Of a stretch of 64,000 nucleotides of DNA, positions 1 through 9,553 are shown one piece after another. The notes below the pieces were generated by a model. That model worked only from the letters and a program-made list of their open reading frames with translations. It searched no databases and had not been told where the DNA came from. This DNA comes from JAAAPF01 sp964481035. GTDB taxonomy: Bacteria > Pseudomonadota > Alphaproteobacteria > Geminicoccales > Geminicoccaceae. The stretch lies in assembly GCA_964481035.1 (NCBI GenBank), contig CAYZSE010000001.1, forward strand, positions 6,513 through 70,512, read 5' to 3'. Both the position numbers and the translations under genes were made by a program. Numbering within the stretch: position 1 is the first letter of the stretch; every line of letters starts with the position of its first letter.

Positions 1-32
1 ACGGACTTGGCCTGGTATTCATGAATGTTCAT
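1..32 (-). CDS. sucC: succinyl-CoA synthetase beta subunit, N-terminal fragment
   Basis: Reading the minus strand from an ATG at 30-32 gives MNIHEYQAKS before the window ends. This is the usual opening of the ATP-grasp beta subunit of succinyl-CoA synthetase. The start lies 12 bases downstream of the mdh stop, and mdh-sucC-sucD is a common alphaproteobacterial order, so the two TCA-cycle genes are probably one operon. Only ten codons are visible, so the call rests on this motif plus synteny. Confidence 0.8.
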   Translation of the reverse strand, partial: MNIHEYQAKS

Positions 33-44
33 GCGTGTCCCGCC

Positions 45-1034
<990 letters not shown>

Positions 1035-1197
1035 CTACCGCCCGCCTTCGGCACCGGCAAGGGAGCCCCTCCTTGGCCGATATGCCACCTGCGGCGGGCG
1101 GCGCCGTTCGACCATCGGTCGGTGGTCACCCGCTCTTAACCTTCATTTAAGCCTTTTGCGGCCATATCGGTGTATGCACATTCGAGGAGCGCCAGCC

Positions 1198-1821
1198 GTG
1201 CTGTCGGGGCAGACCATGATTCGCAAAACCATGCGCGTCGGCGAGGTGCGCACGTCGATCAAACTCGAGCCGGAGTTCTGGGACTACCTGCGCGAGGTCG
1301 CGGACGGCCGCCGCATCCGCTTGAGCGAGCTCGTCAACGAGGTCGCGGCCGCCATACCGGAGCGATGCAACCTCGCATCGACGTTGCGTACCTACGCTAT
1401 CCTGCACGCCCGCAGCAACGCCGGCGACCTGCAGGAGCGCGTGGAGCTGCTGGCGCTGGCCGGCAATTCCGAGGACCTGAACCGGGTCTTCGATGCGTGC
1501 CCCTTGCCGGCGCTGATGCTCGATCCCTCGCGCGCCATCATGCAGCTCAACCAGGCCTTCGCCTTCTGGCTCAACCTCGATCGGACAGCGACCACCGGCC
1601 AGAAGCTCGACCACATCATGATCCTGCGCGGACGCGGCCTGCCGGAGGGCTGGCTCGCGCTCTTCGCCGGGCGCACCTCCCGCCTCCATTTCAACGCCAC
1701 CTACCTGTCGCCGGGCAAGGTGCGGGCGGCGCAAGCCGTGGCGGTGCCGTTGGTGGCGGACGCGGACAACCCGGCCACCGGCGCCCTCGTCATGTTCGAG
1801 ACGCTGATCACCCGCACTTGA
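1198..1821 (+). CDS. ribbon-helix-helix / PAS-like regulatory protein
   Basis: A protein of about 207 residues. The N-terminal part (MRVGEVRTSIKLEPEFWDYL, then RIRLSELVNEV) has the beta-strand plus two-helix pattern of ribbon-helix-helix DNA-binding domains of the alphaproteobacterial RHH_4 type. The second half (LNRVFDACPLPALMLDPS, then LNQAFAFWL) looks like a PAS sensor domain. I infer a DNA-binding sensor whose ligand is unknown. The GTG at 1198 is preferred because GAGGAG lies eight bases upstream. An ATG at 1216 is the main alternative, and an in-frame ATG at 1174 is also possible. It converges with regA, 24 bases apart. Confidence 0.7.
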   Translation: MLSGQTMIRKTMRVGEVRTSIKLEPEFWDYLREVADGRRIRLSELVNEVAAAIPERCNLASTLRTYAILHARSNAGDLQERVELLALAGNSEDLNRVFDACPLPALMLDPSRAIMQLNQAFAFWLNLDRTATTGQKLDHIMILRGRGLPEGWLALFAGRTSRLHFNATYLSPGKVRAAQAVAVPLVADADNPATGALVMFETLITRT

Positions 1822-1845
1822 CGGCGGGTCCGTGCCCCGCGGTCG

Positions 1846-2454
1846 TCAGACGCGGGGTGCCCGCTTGTTCAAGATCCGCTGCAGCGTGCGCCGGTGCATG
1901 TTGAGGCGTCGCGCCGTCTCGGAGACGTTGCGTCCGCACTGCTCGAAGACCCGCTGGATGTGCTCCCACCGCACGCGATCCGGCGACATCGGCTGCTCGG
2001 GCGCCGGCGGCAGCCCCTCGACCGTCGTGTTCAAGAGCGCGTCGGCGATCTCGTCGCCGTCGACGGGCTTGGCGAGATAGTCGAGCGCACCCTGCTTCAC
2101 CGCCGCCACGGCCGATGCGATGTTGCCGTAACCCGTCACCACGGCGATGCGCGTGTCGGGCGCGGCGTCGAGCAGCTCACGGATCAGGCTCAACGCATGG
2201 CCGTCTTCGAGCCGCAGGTCGAGAACGGCGAACGAGAACCGCCGCTGGCCCGTGAGCTCGCGGGCCTCGGCGAGGCTCTCCGCGGCGTGGACGACGAACC
2301 CGCGCCGCTCCAAGGCGCGCGCGAGGGCGCGGCGCAGGGCCGCGTCGTCGTCCACCAAGAGAAGATCGGCGGTCGCCGCCACGCTTCGCGGCTCAGCCGC
2401 CTCGCGCGAGACCAGGGCCGCTGCGGGTCGGCGGATGTCGTTCAGGTCGTCCAT
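1846..2454 (-). CDS. regA: RegA/ActR/PrrA-type response regulator
   Basis: Response regulator of about 202 residues. The receiver domain has the acidic pocket LLVDDDAALRR, the phospho-accepting Asp in VLDLRLEDG and the conserved Lys in YLAKPVDG. A proline-rich linker (LPPAPEQP) leads to a Fis-like helix-turn-helix, NVSETARRLNMHRRTLQRIL, which is the hallmark of the RegA/PrrA/ActR family. In relatives this regulator controls photosynthesis, nitrogen fixation and respiratory genes in response to redox state. The ATG at 2454 has a strong GGAAGGAAG site. The gene starts inside the 3' end of the partner kinase gene, so the pair is probably translationally coupled. Confidence 0.93.
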   Translation of the reverse strand: MDDLNDIRRPAAALVSREAAEPRSVAATADLLLVDDDAALRRALARALERRGFVVHAAESLAEARELTGQRRFSFAVLDLRLEDGHALSLIRELLDAAPDTRIAVVTGYGNIASAVAAVKQGALDYLAKPVDGDEIADALLNTTVEGLPPAPEQPMSPDRVRWEHIQRVFEQCGRNVSETARRLNMHRRTLQRILNKRAPRV

Positions 2455-3817
2455 GTACTCTTCCTTCCAAGCAATGGCCCTCCCACACGATCGTGATCGA
2501 GGCACCATCCCGGCTGTTGGCAAACTCTAGTTCGGCTTCGGCGCGCGTCAAAAAGGTACATGCGACGAACAGGCCGAGGCCGTGGGTGCTGCCGCCGCCG
2601 CGCGTGCTGACGAAAGGCTCGCCCACGCTGCTCAGCACCTCGGCGGGAAAGCCTGGTCCGTCGTCGACGATGTTGATCACGGTGCTGCCACGGTCGACCG
2701 TGAGCCTGACCTTCACCGTCGACCGTGCGTAGGTCACCGCGTTGTCCAGCAGGTTGGCCAGCGCATGCCGCACCTCGCCCGCCGGCGGGAAGGCCGGCTC
2801 GACGGCGCCGCTGGCGACAGAGCTCTGGAGATGAACGTCGACCGCGCGGTTTTGCTGGTCGGCGCAGAGACGCTCCAAGACCAGCGACAGCGGCACGGCC
2901 GACGTGCCGGCCGTCGCCTTGATCGGCGCGTCGCGTGTAAACTGCGCCAAAATGTCGCGGCAGCGACGCGCCTGCTGGTGTAACGTTCGTGCATCCTCGA
3001 TCAATTCAGGGTTGGAGCGGCACCGCTCCACGAGGTCGCGCGCGAGGACGGCGATCGTCGACAGCGGGGTGCCCAGGTCGTGGGCGGCCGCGGTCGCGAG
3101 ACCGTCCAGATGCGACAGCCGCTGCTCGCGCTCGAGCGCGAGCTGCGTGGCCGACAGCGCCCGCGCCATCCGTCGCCCCTCCTCGGCGATCCGCCAAGCA
3201 TAGGTCGCGATCAGCACGGTGCCCAAGGTCAGCGCCACCCAGTTGCCCAGCGTCAGCAGGGCCTGCGCGTCCTGGCCTGCCGCCGCCCACGGCGCCGACG
3301 CGTCGCGCACCGGCGCGAGCCACAGCACCGGCGCGTCGACCAGGGCCAGAAGGGTCGCCACGACCATGACCATGCAGCAGACGAGCATGCACCAGCCGGC
3401 GCCGAGCGTGGTGGCGGCGAGGATCGCGGGAAACAGCAAGAAGAGGGAGAACGGGTTGGCGAGGGCGCCGGTGAGCGCCAGCAGGGCACCGATCTGGGCC
3501 GCGTCGAGGAGCAGGATGCTGGCGAATCGCGCCTCGTCGAGCCGGCGCGGCGGCTGCAGCTGACGCAAGGCCCAAGCCGTGCTGGCCGCGCCGATGGCGA
3601 TCAGGATCAACAGCGCCGACAACGGCAGATCGATGCGAAGGACAAGAGCGACGATGAGCACCGTCGCGAGTTGCCCCAGCACCTGGGTCCAGCGGATGAT
3701 GGCGAGCGTTCGCGGGCTTAAGCCGAACCGGTCGCGCAATGACGCGGCGTCGGCTGGCAAGCCTTGCCTTCGGATCCGGACCCCGCCACCGGATAAGGCC
3801 GACGCATCAGTCGCCAT
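2393..3817 (-). CDS. regB: RegB/ActS/PrrB-type redox sensor histidine kinase
   Basis: Membrane histidine kinase of 474 residues. About six hydrophobic segments (residues ~45-210) are followed by a DHp helix with AAHDLGTPLSTI (phospho-His; RegB has AAHELGTPLATI) and an ATPase domain with N (LANLLDNA), G1 (VDDGPGF) and G2 (HGLGLFVA) boxes. A cysteine in RRCRDIL sits where the redox-sensing Cys of RegB is expected. The quinone-site motif is GALANPF, against GGxxNPF in the family. It phosphorylates RegA. It overlaps regA by about 60 bases. The start has GAGGAG just upstream. It belongs to the lgt-midA-pgeF-regB-regA run. Confidence 0.93.
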   Translation of the reverse strand: MATDASALSGGGVRIRRQGLPADAASLRDRFGLSPRTLAIIRWTQVLGQLATVLIVALVLRIDLPLSALLILIAIGAASTAWALRQLQPPRRLDEARFASILLLDAAQIGALLALTGALANPFSLFLLFPAILAATTLGAGWCMLVCCMVMVVATLLALVDAPVLWLAPVRDASAPWAAAGQDAQALLTLGNWVALTLGTVLIATYAWRIAEEGRRMARALSATQLALEREQRLSHLDGLATAAAHDLGTPLSTIAVLARDLVERCRSNPELIEDARTLHQQARRCRDILAQFTRDAPIKATAGTSAVPLSLVLERLCADQQNRAVDVHLQSSVASGAVEPAFPPAGEVRHALANLLDNAVTYARSTVKVRLTVDRGSTVINIVDDGPGFPAEVLSSVGEPFVSTRGGGSTHGLGLFVACTFLTRAEAELEFANSRDGASITIVWEGHCLEGRVHGRPERHPPTRSGPGLARGG

Positions 3818-3888
3818 ATCGCTCCTCGGACCGCACGAGCCGTCGGTCTGCGCCGCACCCGCGAAGGCTCACGCGCAACGCGGCGACG

Positions 3889-4641
3889 TCAGCCCGGCAC
3901 CACGATCCCCGACATCTGCAAGCCGTAGCCGACCTCGTTTCGCTGTTTTGCCCGCCTGTGACTAAAGTAGATGGATTTGCCGTCTACCGTATCCAGGCCC
4001 ACGTCGTCGACATGTTTCGCACCCGCACACTCCAGGGCCTGCGCCACATAGCCCGGGAGATCGAACTGCCATCGGCCCGGCCGCCGGCCGTCCGCGAACA
4101 GCGGCGCGGCCTCGGGGGTGGCCGCCAGAACGGCGTCGCGCAACGGCGGATCGACCTCGTAGTTGTGCTGGCGGATGCACGGGCCCAAGGCCGCCACGAG
4201 CCGCGACGGCTCGGCTCCCAGGGCCGCCATCGCCGCCACGGTCGCCGGCACGACGCCGGCGACGGCGCCGCGCCAGCCGGCGTGCACCGCCGCCACCACA
4301 CCGGCCACCGGATCGGCCAGGAGCACCGGCACGCAATCGGCCGTGGTCACCGCCAGGACCAGGCCGGGGGTGCCGCTCACCAGGGCGTCCCCCTCGCGCG
4401 CCCCTTGCTCGGGCACGCTCACGATCAAGGCCGCAGCGCCGTGCACCTGCTTGAGCGAGCACAGCCTCTCCGGCTCGCTCCCGACCTTGCGGGCGAAGCG
4501 GCGTCGGTTCTCGCGCACCGCCGCGGGATCGTCGCCGTTGGCCAGGCCCGTGTTGGCGTTTGCGAAGATGCCGACACTGACCCCGTCGATGCGATCGCCG
4601 AAGCCATGGGCGATGCCGGCGAGCGCCCTGCTTCGTCTCAT
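3889..4641 (-). CDS. pgeF: laccase-domain purine nucleosidase/peptidoglycan editing factor (YfiH/PgeF family)
   Basis: Member of the Cu-oxidase_4/DUF152 family, 250 residues, a cytosolic single-domain protein. Different members are described as purine nucleoside phosphorylase/adenosine deaminase-like enzymes or as factors that remove mis-incorporated L-Ser from peptidoglycan precursors. The metal ligands are visible: His in SLKQVHG, Cys in TTADCVPVL and His in AVHAGWRGAV. The C-terminal SHRRAKQRNEVGYGLQMSGI is the usual end motif. The ATG overlaps the stop of the upstream methyltransferase by four bases (ATGA), so translation is coupled. The exact substrate here is not established. Confidence 0.92.
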   Translation of the reverse strand: MRRSRALAGIAHGFGDRIDGVSVGIFANANTGLANGDDPAAVRENRRRFARKVGSEPERLCSLKQVHGAAALIVSVPEQGAREGDALVSGTPGLVLAVTTADCVPVLLADPVAGVVAAVHAGWRGAVAGVVPATVAAMAALGAEPSRLVAALGPCIRQHNYEVDPPLRDAVLAATPEAAPLFADGRRPGRWQFDLPGYVAQALECAGAKHVDDVGLDTVDGKSIYFSHRRAKQRNEVGYGLQMSGIVVPG

Positions 4642-5726
4642 GCATCGGTCTCCATGCCGGCGAAGCCGGCGGGCGGCGACACACCATCCGGCACGAGCCC
4701 CATCATCTTGAACAGCTCACCCATCGCGCGCGGGTCCGTCAAACGCCGCGCAGCGGCGAAGATCTCCCGCCGCGTCTCGGGGCTGCGCCCTGCGGCCAGG
4801 CGCATCGCCCGCAGCTCCAGCCCGAGCGCGCGCAGAACGCGCGCCTGCGGCAGCGGGCCGAAGGCGCGCGCCCCCGCCGCCTCCGCCGCCCGGCGCAGCG
4901 GCGCGAACGCGACCGCCATCGTGAGGTCCGCCGTCTCCAGATGGGCGAGCGCGTCGACCGGCGCGTGGGCGCGCACCGCCTGCAACGTGTCCACCGGTGC
5001 CGGGTGGTCGCCACCGTAGTCGATCAGAAGCGCAGCACCGCCATGGCGCGCGATCCGCCGCCCCAGCTCCGCGACCAGGGCCTCGCGCACCGGCGCCGGC
5101 TCGACGATGGCGCCGACCGGCGCCCCGGGTGCCTGGGCCTCGGCGCGGGCGACGAGCTCCGCCGACGCCGGGCGCGTGCTCCAGGCGAGCGCGCCGCGCT
5201 CGACGACGACGCAACGCTCGCACCAACCCGCGACGGTCCGCACCAGCTGATGCGCCGGCAGTGCATCGAGGAACTCATTGGCGACCACGAAGAGCGGGCC
5301 GTCCGGCAGGCTCGCGAGGTCGGCATGGTGGACCGGCGCGGCCTCGGCCAAGAGCGTCGCCTGCCGGTCGCGCAAGGCCGGGCTCCGCTCCACCAGATGG
5401 ACCCGGCAACCGCTGCGGAAGGCCGGCGCGACCCGGCTCGCGCGCAAGAGGTCGCGCATCAAGGTGCCGTGACCGGGACCGAGGTCGGCGAGCGTGAAGG
5501 GGGCGGGCGAGCCCTGCCGTTGCCAGGCGTCGACCAGCCAGAGGCCCACGAGCTCACCGAACATCTGCGAGACCTCGGGCGCCGTCACGAAGTCGCCGGC
5601 GGGCCCGAGCGCCGCGCCGCGCGCATAGTAGGCGTCGACGGGGCCGCCGGCCGTGAAGAGGTCGGCGACGCCGAGCGAGCCGCCCGCCCGGGCGATCCGT
5701 TCGCGCAGCCCCCCCTCAGCCGCCAT
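4638..5726 (-). CDS. SAM-dependent methyltransferase, MidA/NDUFAF7 family
   Basis: The 362-residue product matches the bacterial relatives of MidA/NDUFAF7, the mitochondrial complex I assembly arginine methyltransferase. Visible features are the N-terminal DFVTAPEVSQMFGEL segment, the SAM-binding motif LADLGPGHGTLMRDLL and VVANEFLDALPAHQLV, all characteristic of this family. The bacterial substrate is unknown. A role in respiratory complex I maturation is inference by homology. It overlaps lgt by 11 bases upstream and pgeF by four bases downstream, an order that recurs in many alphaproteobacteria. Confidence 0.9.
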   Translation of the reverse strand: MAAEGGLRERIARAGGSLGVADLFTAGGPVDAYYARGAALGPAGDFVTAPEVSQMFGELVGLWLVDAWQRQGSPAPFTLADLGPGHGTLMRDLLRASRVAPAFRSGCRVHLVERSPALRDRQATLLAEAAPVHHADLASLPDGPLFVVANEFLDALPAHQLVRTVAGWCERCVVVERGALAWSTRPASAELVARAEAQAPGAPVGAIVEPAPVREALVAELGRRIARHGGAALLIDYGGDHPAPVDTLQAVRAHAPVDALAHLETADLTMAVAFAPLRRAAEAAGARAFGPLPQARVLRALGLELRAMRLAAGRSPETRREIFAAARRLTDPRAMGELFKMMGLVPDGVSPPAGFAGMETDA

Positions 5727-6522
5727 GGCCGATGGTCTCGCGCCGCATGCGGGCGATGAGCCACAGCCCGACGCCGATCATCGGCAGGCTCAGCAACTGC
5801 CCCATGGTGATGACGCCGAACAGCAGGCCGAGCTGCGGGTCGTACTGCCGCACGAACTCGACCAAGAAGCGCGCGCTGCCGTAGCCGACCAGGAAGGCGC
5901 CGGCGATGCGCCCGGCGCGGGCCGGCTCGTAGGGGCGCGCGGCGAGCCACGCGGTGACGGCGAAGAGCACGACCCCCTCCGAGAACGCCTCGTAGAGCTG
6001 GCTCGGATGCCGCGGCAGCGGGCCCGCGCCGGGGAAGACCATGGCCCACGGCACGTCGCTGACGCGCCCGTAGAGCTCGCCGTTGATGAAGTTGGCGATG
6101 CGCCCGAAGAACAGGCCGATCGGCGCCGCAACCGCCGCCGCATCGCCCACCTCCAGCGGGCGGACCCCGTGCTGGCGCGCGGTCCAAAGGCAGGCCACGG
6201 CGACGCCCACGAGCCCGCCGTGGAACGCCATGCCGCCTTGCCACAGGGCGAAGACCTCAAGCGGATGCGCGAGGTAGTAGGCCGGGTTGTAGAAGAGCAC
6301 ATAGCCTAGCCGACCGCCGATGACGACGCCTAGGGTCGCGTGGAAGAGGAGATCATCGACCGCCTCGGGGGTGAGCGCCCAGCCCGGGCGGCAGACCACG
6401 CGGCGGAGGTAGCGCCAGCCGAGGACAAGCCCGGCGATGTAGGCGAGCGCGTACCAGCGGATGGCGATCGGGCCGATTTCGACCAGGACCGGGTCGATGG
6501 CGGGAAAAGGCAAGGTGAGCAA
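5716..6522 (-). CDS. lgt: prolipoprotein diacylglyceryl transferase
   Basis: Inner-membrane enzyme that transfers diacylglycerol from phosphatidylglycerol to the lipobox cysteine of prolipoproteins. The product has 268 residues and about seven transmembrane segments. It shows the family blocks FHGGLVGVAVA (catalytic His region) and the Lgt signature GRIANFINGELYGR with its essential Arg/Asn, then PRHPSQLYEA. The N-terminus IDPVLVEIGPIAIRWYAL is typical. It heads the lgt-midA-pgeF-regB-regA run and is divergent from ubiK, with about 125 bases between them holding both promoters. Confidence 0.97.
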   Translation of the reverse strand: MLTLPFPAIDPVLVEIGPIAIRWYALAYIAGLVLGWRYLRRVVCRPGWALTPEAVDDLLFHATLGVVIGGRLGYVLFYNPAYYLAHPLEVFALWQGGMAFHGGLVGVAVACLWTARQHGVRPLEVGDAAAVAAPIGLFFGRIANFINGELYGRVSDVPWAMVFPGAGPLPRHPSQLYEAFSEGVVLFAVTAWLAARPYEPARAGRIAGAFLVGYGSARFLVEFVRQYDPQLGLLFGVITMGQLLSLPMIGVGLWLIARMRRETIGHGG

Positions 6523-6648
6523 GGCGGGCCCTTCGCGGCTGGCGACGCCGGGTCTCTAGGACCGCGCGGCGCCCCCGGCAAGGCGTTGGCGGTTGCGCCG
6601 CGCCCGCCGGCGGCCATATGAGAGAGGTAGCGATCCCGAGGAGGCCCC

Positions 6649-6981
6649 ATGCAGTCCCGCAACCCGTTCTTCGACGACTTCGCCCGCGTGGCGAGCGGCG
6701 CCATGACCACGCTCGGCAGCGTCCGCGAGGAAATCGAGAACCGCGTTCGCGAGCGCGTCGAGCGCATGGCGGCGGAGCTCGAGCTCGTGACCCGCGAAGA
6801 GCACGACGCCGTGCGCGCGATGGCCCAGAAGGCGCGCGAGGAGCAAGAGGAGCTGATGGAGCGGATCGGCACGCTCGAGGCGCGCTTGGAGGCGCTCGAA
6901 GGCGCCGGCGACGGCGCCAAGGGATCGTCGCGACGCCGTTCCGCTGCCAAGAAGGGCGACGAGGGCGGCGACGAAGGCTGA
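6649..6981 (+). CDS. ubiK: UbiK/BMFP-family ubiquinone biosynthesis accessory factor
   Basis: Small 110-residue protein. The N-terminus MQSRNPFFDDFARVASGAM is typical of the membrane fusogenic protein / UbiK (YqiC) family. It is followed by an amphipathic stretch and a long charged coiled coil (about residues 45-90), with a Lys/Ser-rich tail. UbiK proteins help the UbiJ-Ubi complex in aerobic ubiquinone synthesis. A good GAGGAGG site precedes the ATG. In this tail-rich form the family assignment is firm, but the function in this organism is inferred. Confidence 0.85.
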   Translation: MQSRNPFFDDFARVASGAMTTLGSVREEIENRVRERVERMAAELELVTREEHDAVRAMAQKAREEQEELMERIGTLEARLEALEGAGDGAKGSSRRRSAAKKGDEGGDEG

Positions 6982-7098
6982 CACCCTTGCTGAGAGCGCG
7001 GCGGGGCCGACTCCGCGCGGACCGCTTGCCCCGTCCCGACCGCCCTGGCACTGTCGAGGTCATGCTCGTGGTCGTCGCCACTTCACCCTGAGGAGGCC

Positions 7099-7602
7099 AT
7101 GTCGTCCCTCCCGCTCGAGCCCTCCGACACGGGCGCCAATCCGCTCGACATCCTCGAGCAGATCGCCATCGCCAACGACTGGGACTACGAGCGCACCAGC
7201 GACGACGAGCTGGCGGCCGTGCTCGTCGGGCAGTGGTGCCACTACCGGCTGTGGTTCAGCTGGCACGTCGAGGTCGGCGTGCTGCATCTCGCCTGCGCCC
7301 TCGACGTCAAGGTGCGGTCGGCCAGGCGGTCGGGCCTGTATCAGCTGCTGGCGCTGGCCAACGAGAAGCTCTGGCTCGGCCACTTCGACCTGTGGTCCGA
7401 GGAGAACGTGCCGGTCTTTCGCCATGCGACCCTGGCGCGCGATCCGGCAGCGTTGAACGTCGAGTTGCTCGAGGACCTTACCGAGATCGCGCTCGGCGAG
7501 TGCGAGCGCTTCTTCCCGGCCTTCCAGTTCCACCTCTGGGGCGGCAAGGCGCCGGCCGAGGCCCTCGCGGCAGCGCTCCTCGAGACCGAAGGCGAGGCAT
7601 GA
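7099..7602 (+). CDS. YbjN-domain protein
   Basis: The 167-residue acidic cytosolic protein matches the alphaproteobacterial YbjN family, whose fold resembles type III secretion chaperones. The hydrophobic/aromatic pattern NDWDYERTSDDELAAVL and the conserved end segment (FHLWGGKAPAEALAAALLET) are typical. The biochemical role is unknown; E. coli YbjN affects motility and stress traits. GAGGAGG lies just before the ATG. Its TGA overlaps the ATG of proC, so the two genes are translationally coupled. This neighbour relation is common in the group. Confidence 0.85.
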   Translation: MSSLPLEPSDTGANPLDILEQIAIANDWDYERTSDDELAAVLVGQWCHYRLWFSWHVEVGVLHLACALDVKVRSARRSGLYQLLALANEKLWLGHFDLWSEENVPVFRHATLARDPAALNVELLEDLTEIALGECERFFPAFQFHLWGGKAPAEALAAALLETEGEA

Positions 7603-8447
7603 CGGGGCTCGCCGGCCCGATCTGGCTCCTCGGCTGCGGCAAAATGGGCGGCGCGCTCGCGACCGGCTGGCTGGAGGCCGGCCTCCGACCGGCGGAGCTC
7701 GCCGTCGTCGAACCGACGGCCGAGGTGCGCGCCGTCTGGCGTGAGCGGGGCGCCACGGCGGTGGCGGCGGCTGCCGAGCTAGCCGCCCCTCATCGCCCCG
7801 ATGAGGTGCCGCAGGCGCTGGTCGTGGCCGTCAAGCCGCAGCAGATGGCAGAGGTGCTGACGTCGCTCGCGGGTCGGGTGCCGCCGACCACGGTGATCGT
7901 CTCCATTGCGGCCGGCACGCCGATCGCCGCCTTCACCGACGCATTGGGCGCGGACCGCCCGGTCGTCCGCGCGATGCCCAACACGCCCGCCGCGGTCGGT
8001 CGCGCGGCGACGGCGCTGGTCGCCAACGCCGCCGCCGACGACGCCGCGCGCGCGCTCGCCACGACGCTCATGGCGGCGGTCGGCGAGACCGTCTGGCTCG
8101 AGGACGAGGAGCAGATGCATGCGGTCACCGCCCTCTCCGGCAGCGGACCCGCCTATGTCTTCTTGCTGATGGAGGCGATGGCGGCCGCGGGCGAGCGGCA
8201 GGGTCTGCCCGGCGAGCTGGCGGCCCGCCTCGCGCGGGCGACCGTGGCCGGCGCCGGCGAGCTCGCCCGGCAGAGCCCGCTCGGCGCCGCGGCGCTGCGG
8301 CGCAACGTGACCAGCCCGGGAGGTACCACCGCGGCGGCGCTCCAGGTGCTGATGGCCGACGATACCCTGGGCGAGCTGCTCGCCCGCGCCCAGGCGGCGG
8401 CGGCAGCGCGCTCGCGGGCGTTGGCGCGATCGGAGAGCGAGACATGA
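7599..8447 (+). CDS. proC: pyrroline-5-carboxylate reductase
   Basis: Final step of proline biosynthesis: reduces 1-pyrroline-5-carboxylate with NAD(P)H. The product is about 282 residues. It has the N-terminal Rossmann motif LLGCGKMGGALATGW, AVKPQQM, RAMPNTPAAVG and the C-terminal signature ALSGSGPAYVFLLMEAM with NVTSPGGTTAAALQVL. The ATG at 7599 overlaps the upstream ybjN-like stop (ATGA), and its own TGA overlaps the next ATG in the same way. This fixes the start and argues for a ybjN-proC-tetR operon. Confidence 0.96.
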   Translation: MTGLAGPIWLLGCGKMGGALATGWLEAGLRPAELAVVEPTAEVRAVWRERGATAVAAAAELAAPHRPDEVPQALVVAVKPQQMAEVLTSLAGRVPPTTVIVSIAAGTPIAAFTDALGADRPVVRAMPNTPAAVGRAATALVANAAADDAARALATTLMAAVGETVWLEDEEQMHAVTALSGSGPAYVFLLMEAMAAAGERQGLPGELAARLARATVAGAGELARQSPLGAAALRRNVTSPGGTTAAALQVLMADDTLGELLARAQAAAAARSRALARSESET

Positions 8448-9037
8448 CCACTGCCAAGAAGCGCCGCACGACGGTCGATCTGATCGACGCGGCGATGGAG
8501 CTCGTCGCCAAGCAGGGCTGGTCCGCCTACAGCCCGCTCACGCTCGCGGCCGAGACGAAGGCCGGCCTGGGTGAGATCTGCCCGCAGCTCGGCGATCGGG
8601 CGGCGGTGCTCGACGCGCTGGGACGCCGGGCCGACGAGGCGATGATCGACATGAGCGTCGCCGAGCTGCTGGAACTGACCCCGCGCGAACGGGTGTTCGA
8701 GCTGCTCATGCGGCGCTTCGACAATCTGCGCCCGGCGCGGCCGGCCCTGCGGGCGCTGCGCCAGGAGGCCGCGCCGGACGCATGGCTGCGCGGCCTCGGC
8801 AACGTGCGCCGCGCCATGAAGCTCGTCACCGAGGCGGCGGGCTTGCCCCAGCAGGGCCCACGGGCCTTGGTCCTGGGCGCCGCACTCGCCAACGCCTACC
8901 TGCGCAGCGGGCGGGTGTGGCTCGACGACGACAGCGAGGACCAGGCGCCGACGCTCGCCGAGCTCGACAAGCAGATCGGACGAATGGCCAACCTGCTCCC
9001 GACGGCCGCAAGCGGCCATACTGCCGCTGCCGGATGA
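8444..9037 (+). CDS. TetR-like transcriptional regulator
   Basis: A 197-residue helical protein. The N-terminal region (LIDAAMELVAKQGWSAYSPL, ending DRAAVLDALGRRADEAM) follows the TetR helix-turn-helix layout, although the recognition-helix motif GVSxGTLYxYF is degenerate. The C-terminal half would be the ligand-binding/dimerisation domain. It is translationally coupled to proC and lies 90 bases before a phasin gene, so regulation of storage-granule functions is possible but unproven. A distant ubiquinone-related (COQ9-like) fold is the main alternative. Confidence 0.65.
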   Translation: MTTAKKRRTTVDLIDAAMELVAKQGWSAYSPLTLAAETKAGLGEICPQLGDRAAVLDALGRRADEAMIDMSVAELLELTPRERVFELLMRRFDNLRPARPALRALRQEAAPDAWLRGLGNVRRAMKLVTEAAGLPQQGPRALVLGAALANAYLRSGRVWLDDDSEDQAPTLAELDKQIGRMANLLPTAASGHTAAAG

Positions 9038-9124
9038 TGTCGCGCCGAGCCGCGGCTGACCGCCCGGCGATAGGCTGCGTTGTAACAACCGGCACTTTCT
9101 CGGCGCCGGGCACGGGAGAGCTTC

Positions 9125-9553
9125 ATGGCTAGCGACAACCCTTTCCAGACCCCAGATTTCACCAAGCTGTTCGAACGCATGGCCATGCCCGGCATGGACT
9201 TGCACGCCATCATGGCCCTGCAACAGCGAAACATCGAGGCCTTCCAGCTCGCCAACAAGACGATGATGGAGGGCTTTCAGGTCGTGCTGCGACGCGAGCT
9301 CGAACTGGTCCAGTCCAGTGTCGACGAGGCCATGAAGACCATGCAGGATCTCGTCAAGGAGACCGATCCCAAGGCGAACGCGCAAAAGCGCTTCGACATG
9401 GCGAAGGACACCTTGGAGAAGTCGCTGACGAACCTCAAAGAGCTGGCGGAGCTAGCGCAGAAGTCGAACGAGGAAGCGTTCACCATCCTCAATAAGCGCG
9501 CGCTGGAAAGCTTCGACGAGGTCAAGGCGGCGCTGGACAAGGCGAAGAGCTAA
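9125..9553 (+). CDS. phasin-family granule-associated protein
   Basis: A 142-residue, all-helical, amphipathic protein with many Lys/Glu and Met residues and no signal peptide. The segment NIEAFQLANKTMMEGFQ, the long central helix and a C-terminal KSNEEAFTILNKR segment match Phasin_2-type proteins. These coat polyhydroxyalkanoate granules and control granule size. GGGAGAG precedes the ATG. The stop (TAA, 9551-9553) overlaps the stop of the converging M23 peptidase gene. No PHA synthase is in the window, so the PHA link is by family only. Confidence 0.87.
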   Translation: MASDNPFQTPDFTKLFERMAMPGMDLHAIMALQQRNIEAFQLANKTMMEGFQVVLRRELELVQSSVDEAMKTMQDLVKETDPKANAQKRFDMAKDTLEKSLTNLKELAELAQKSNEEAFTILNKRALESFDEVKAALDKAKS

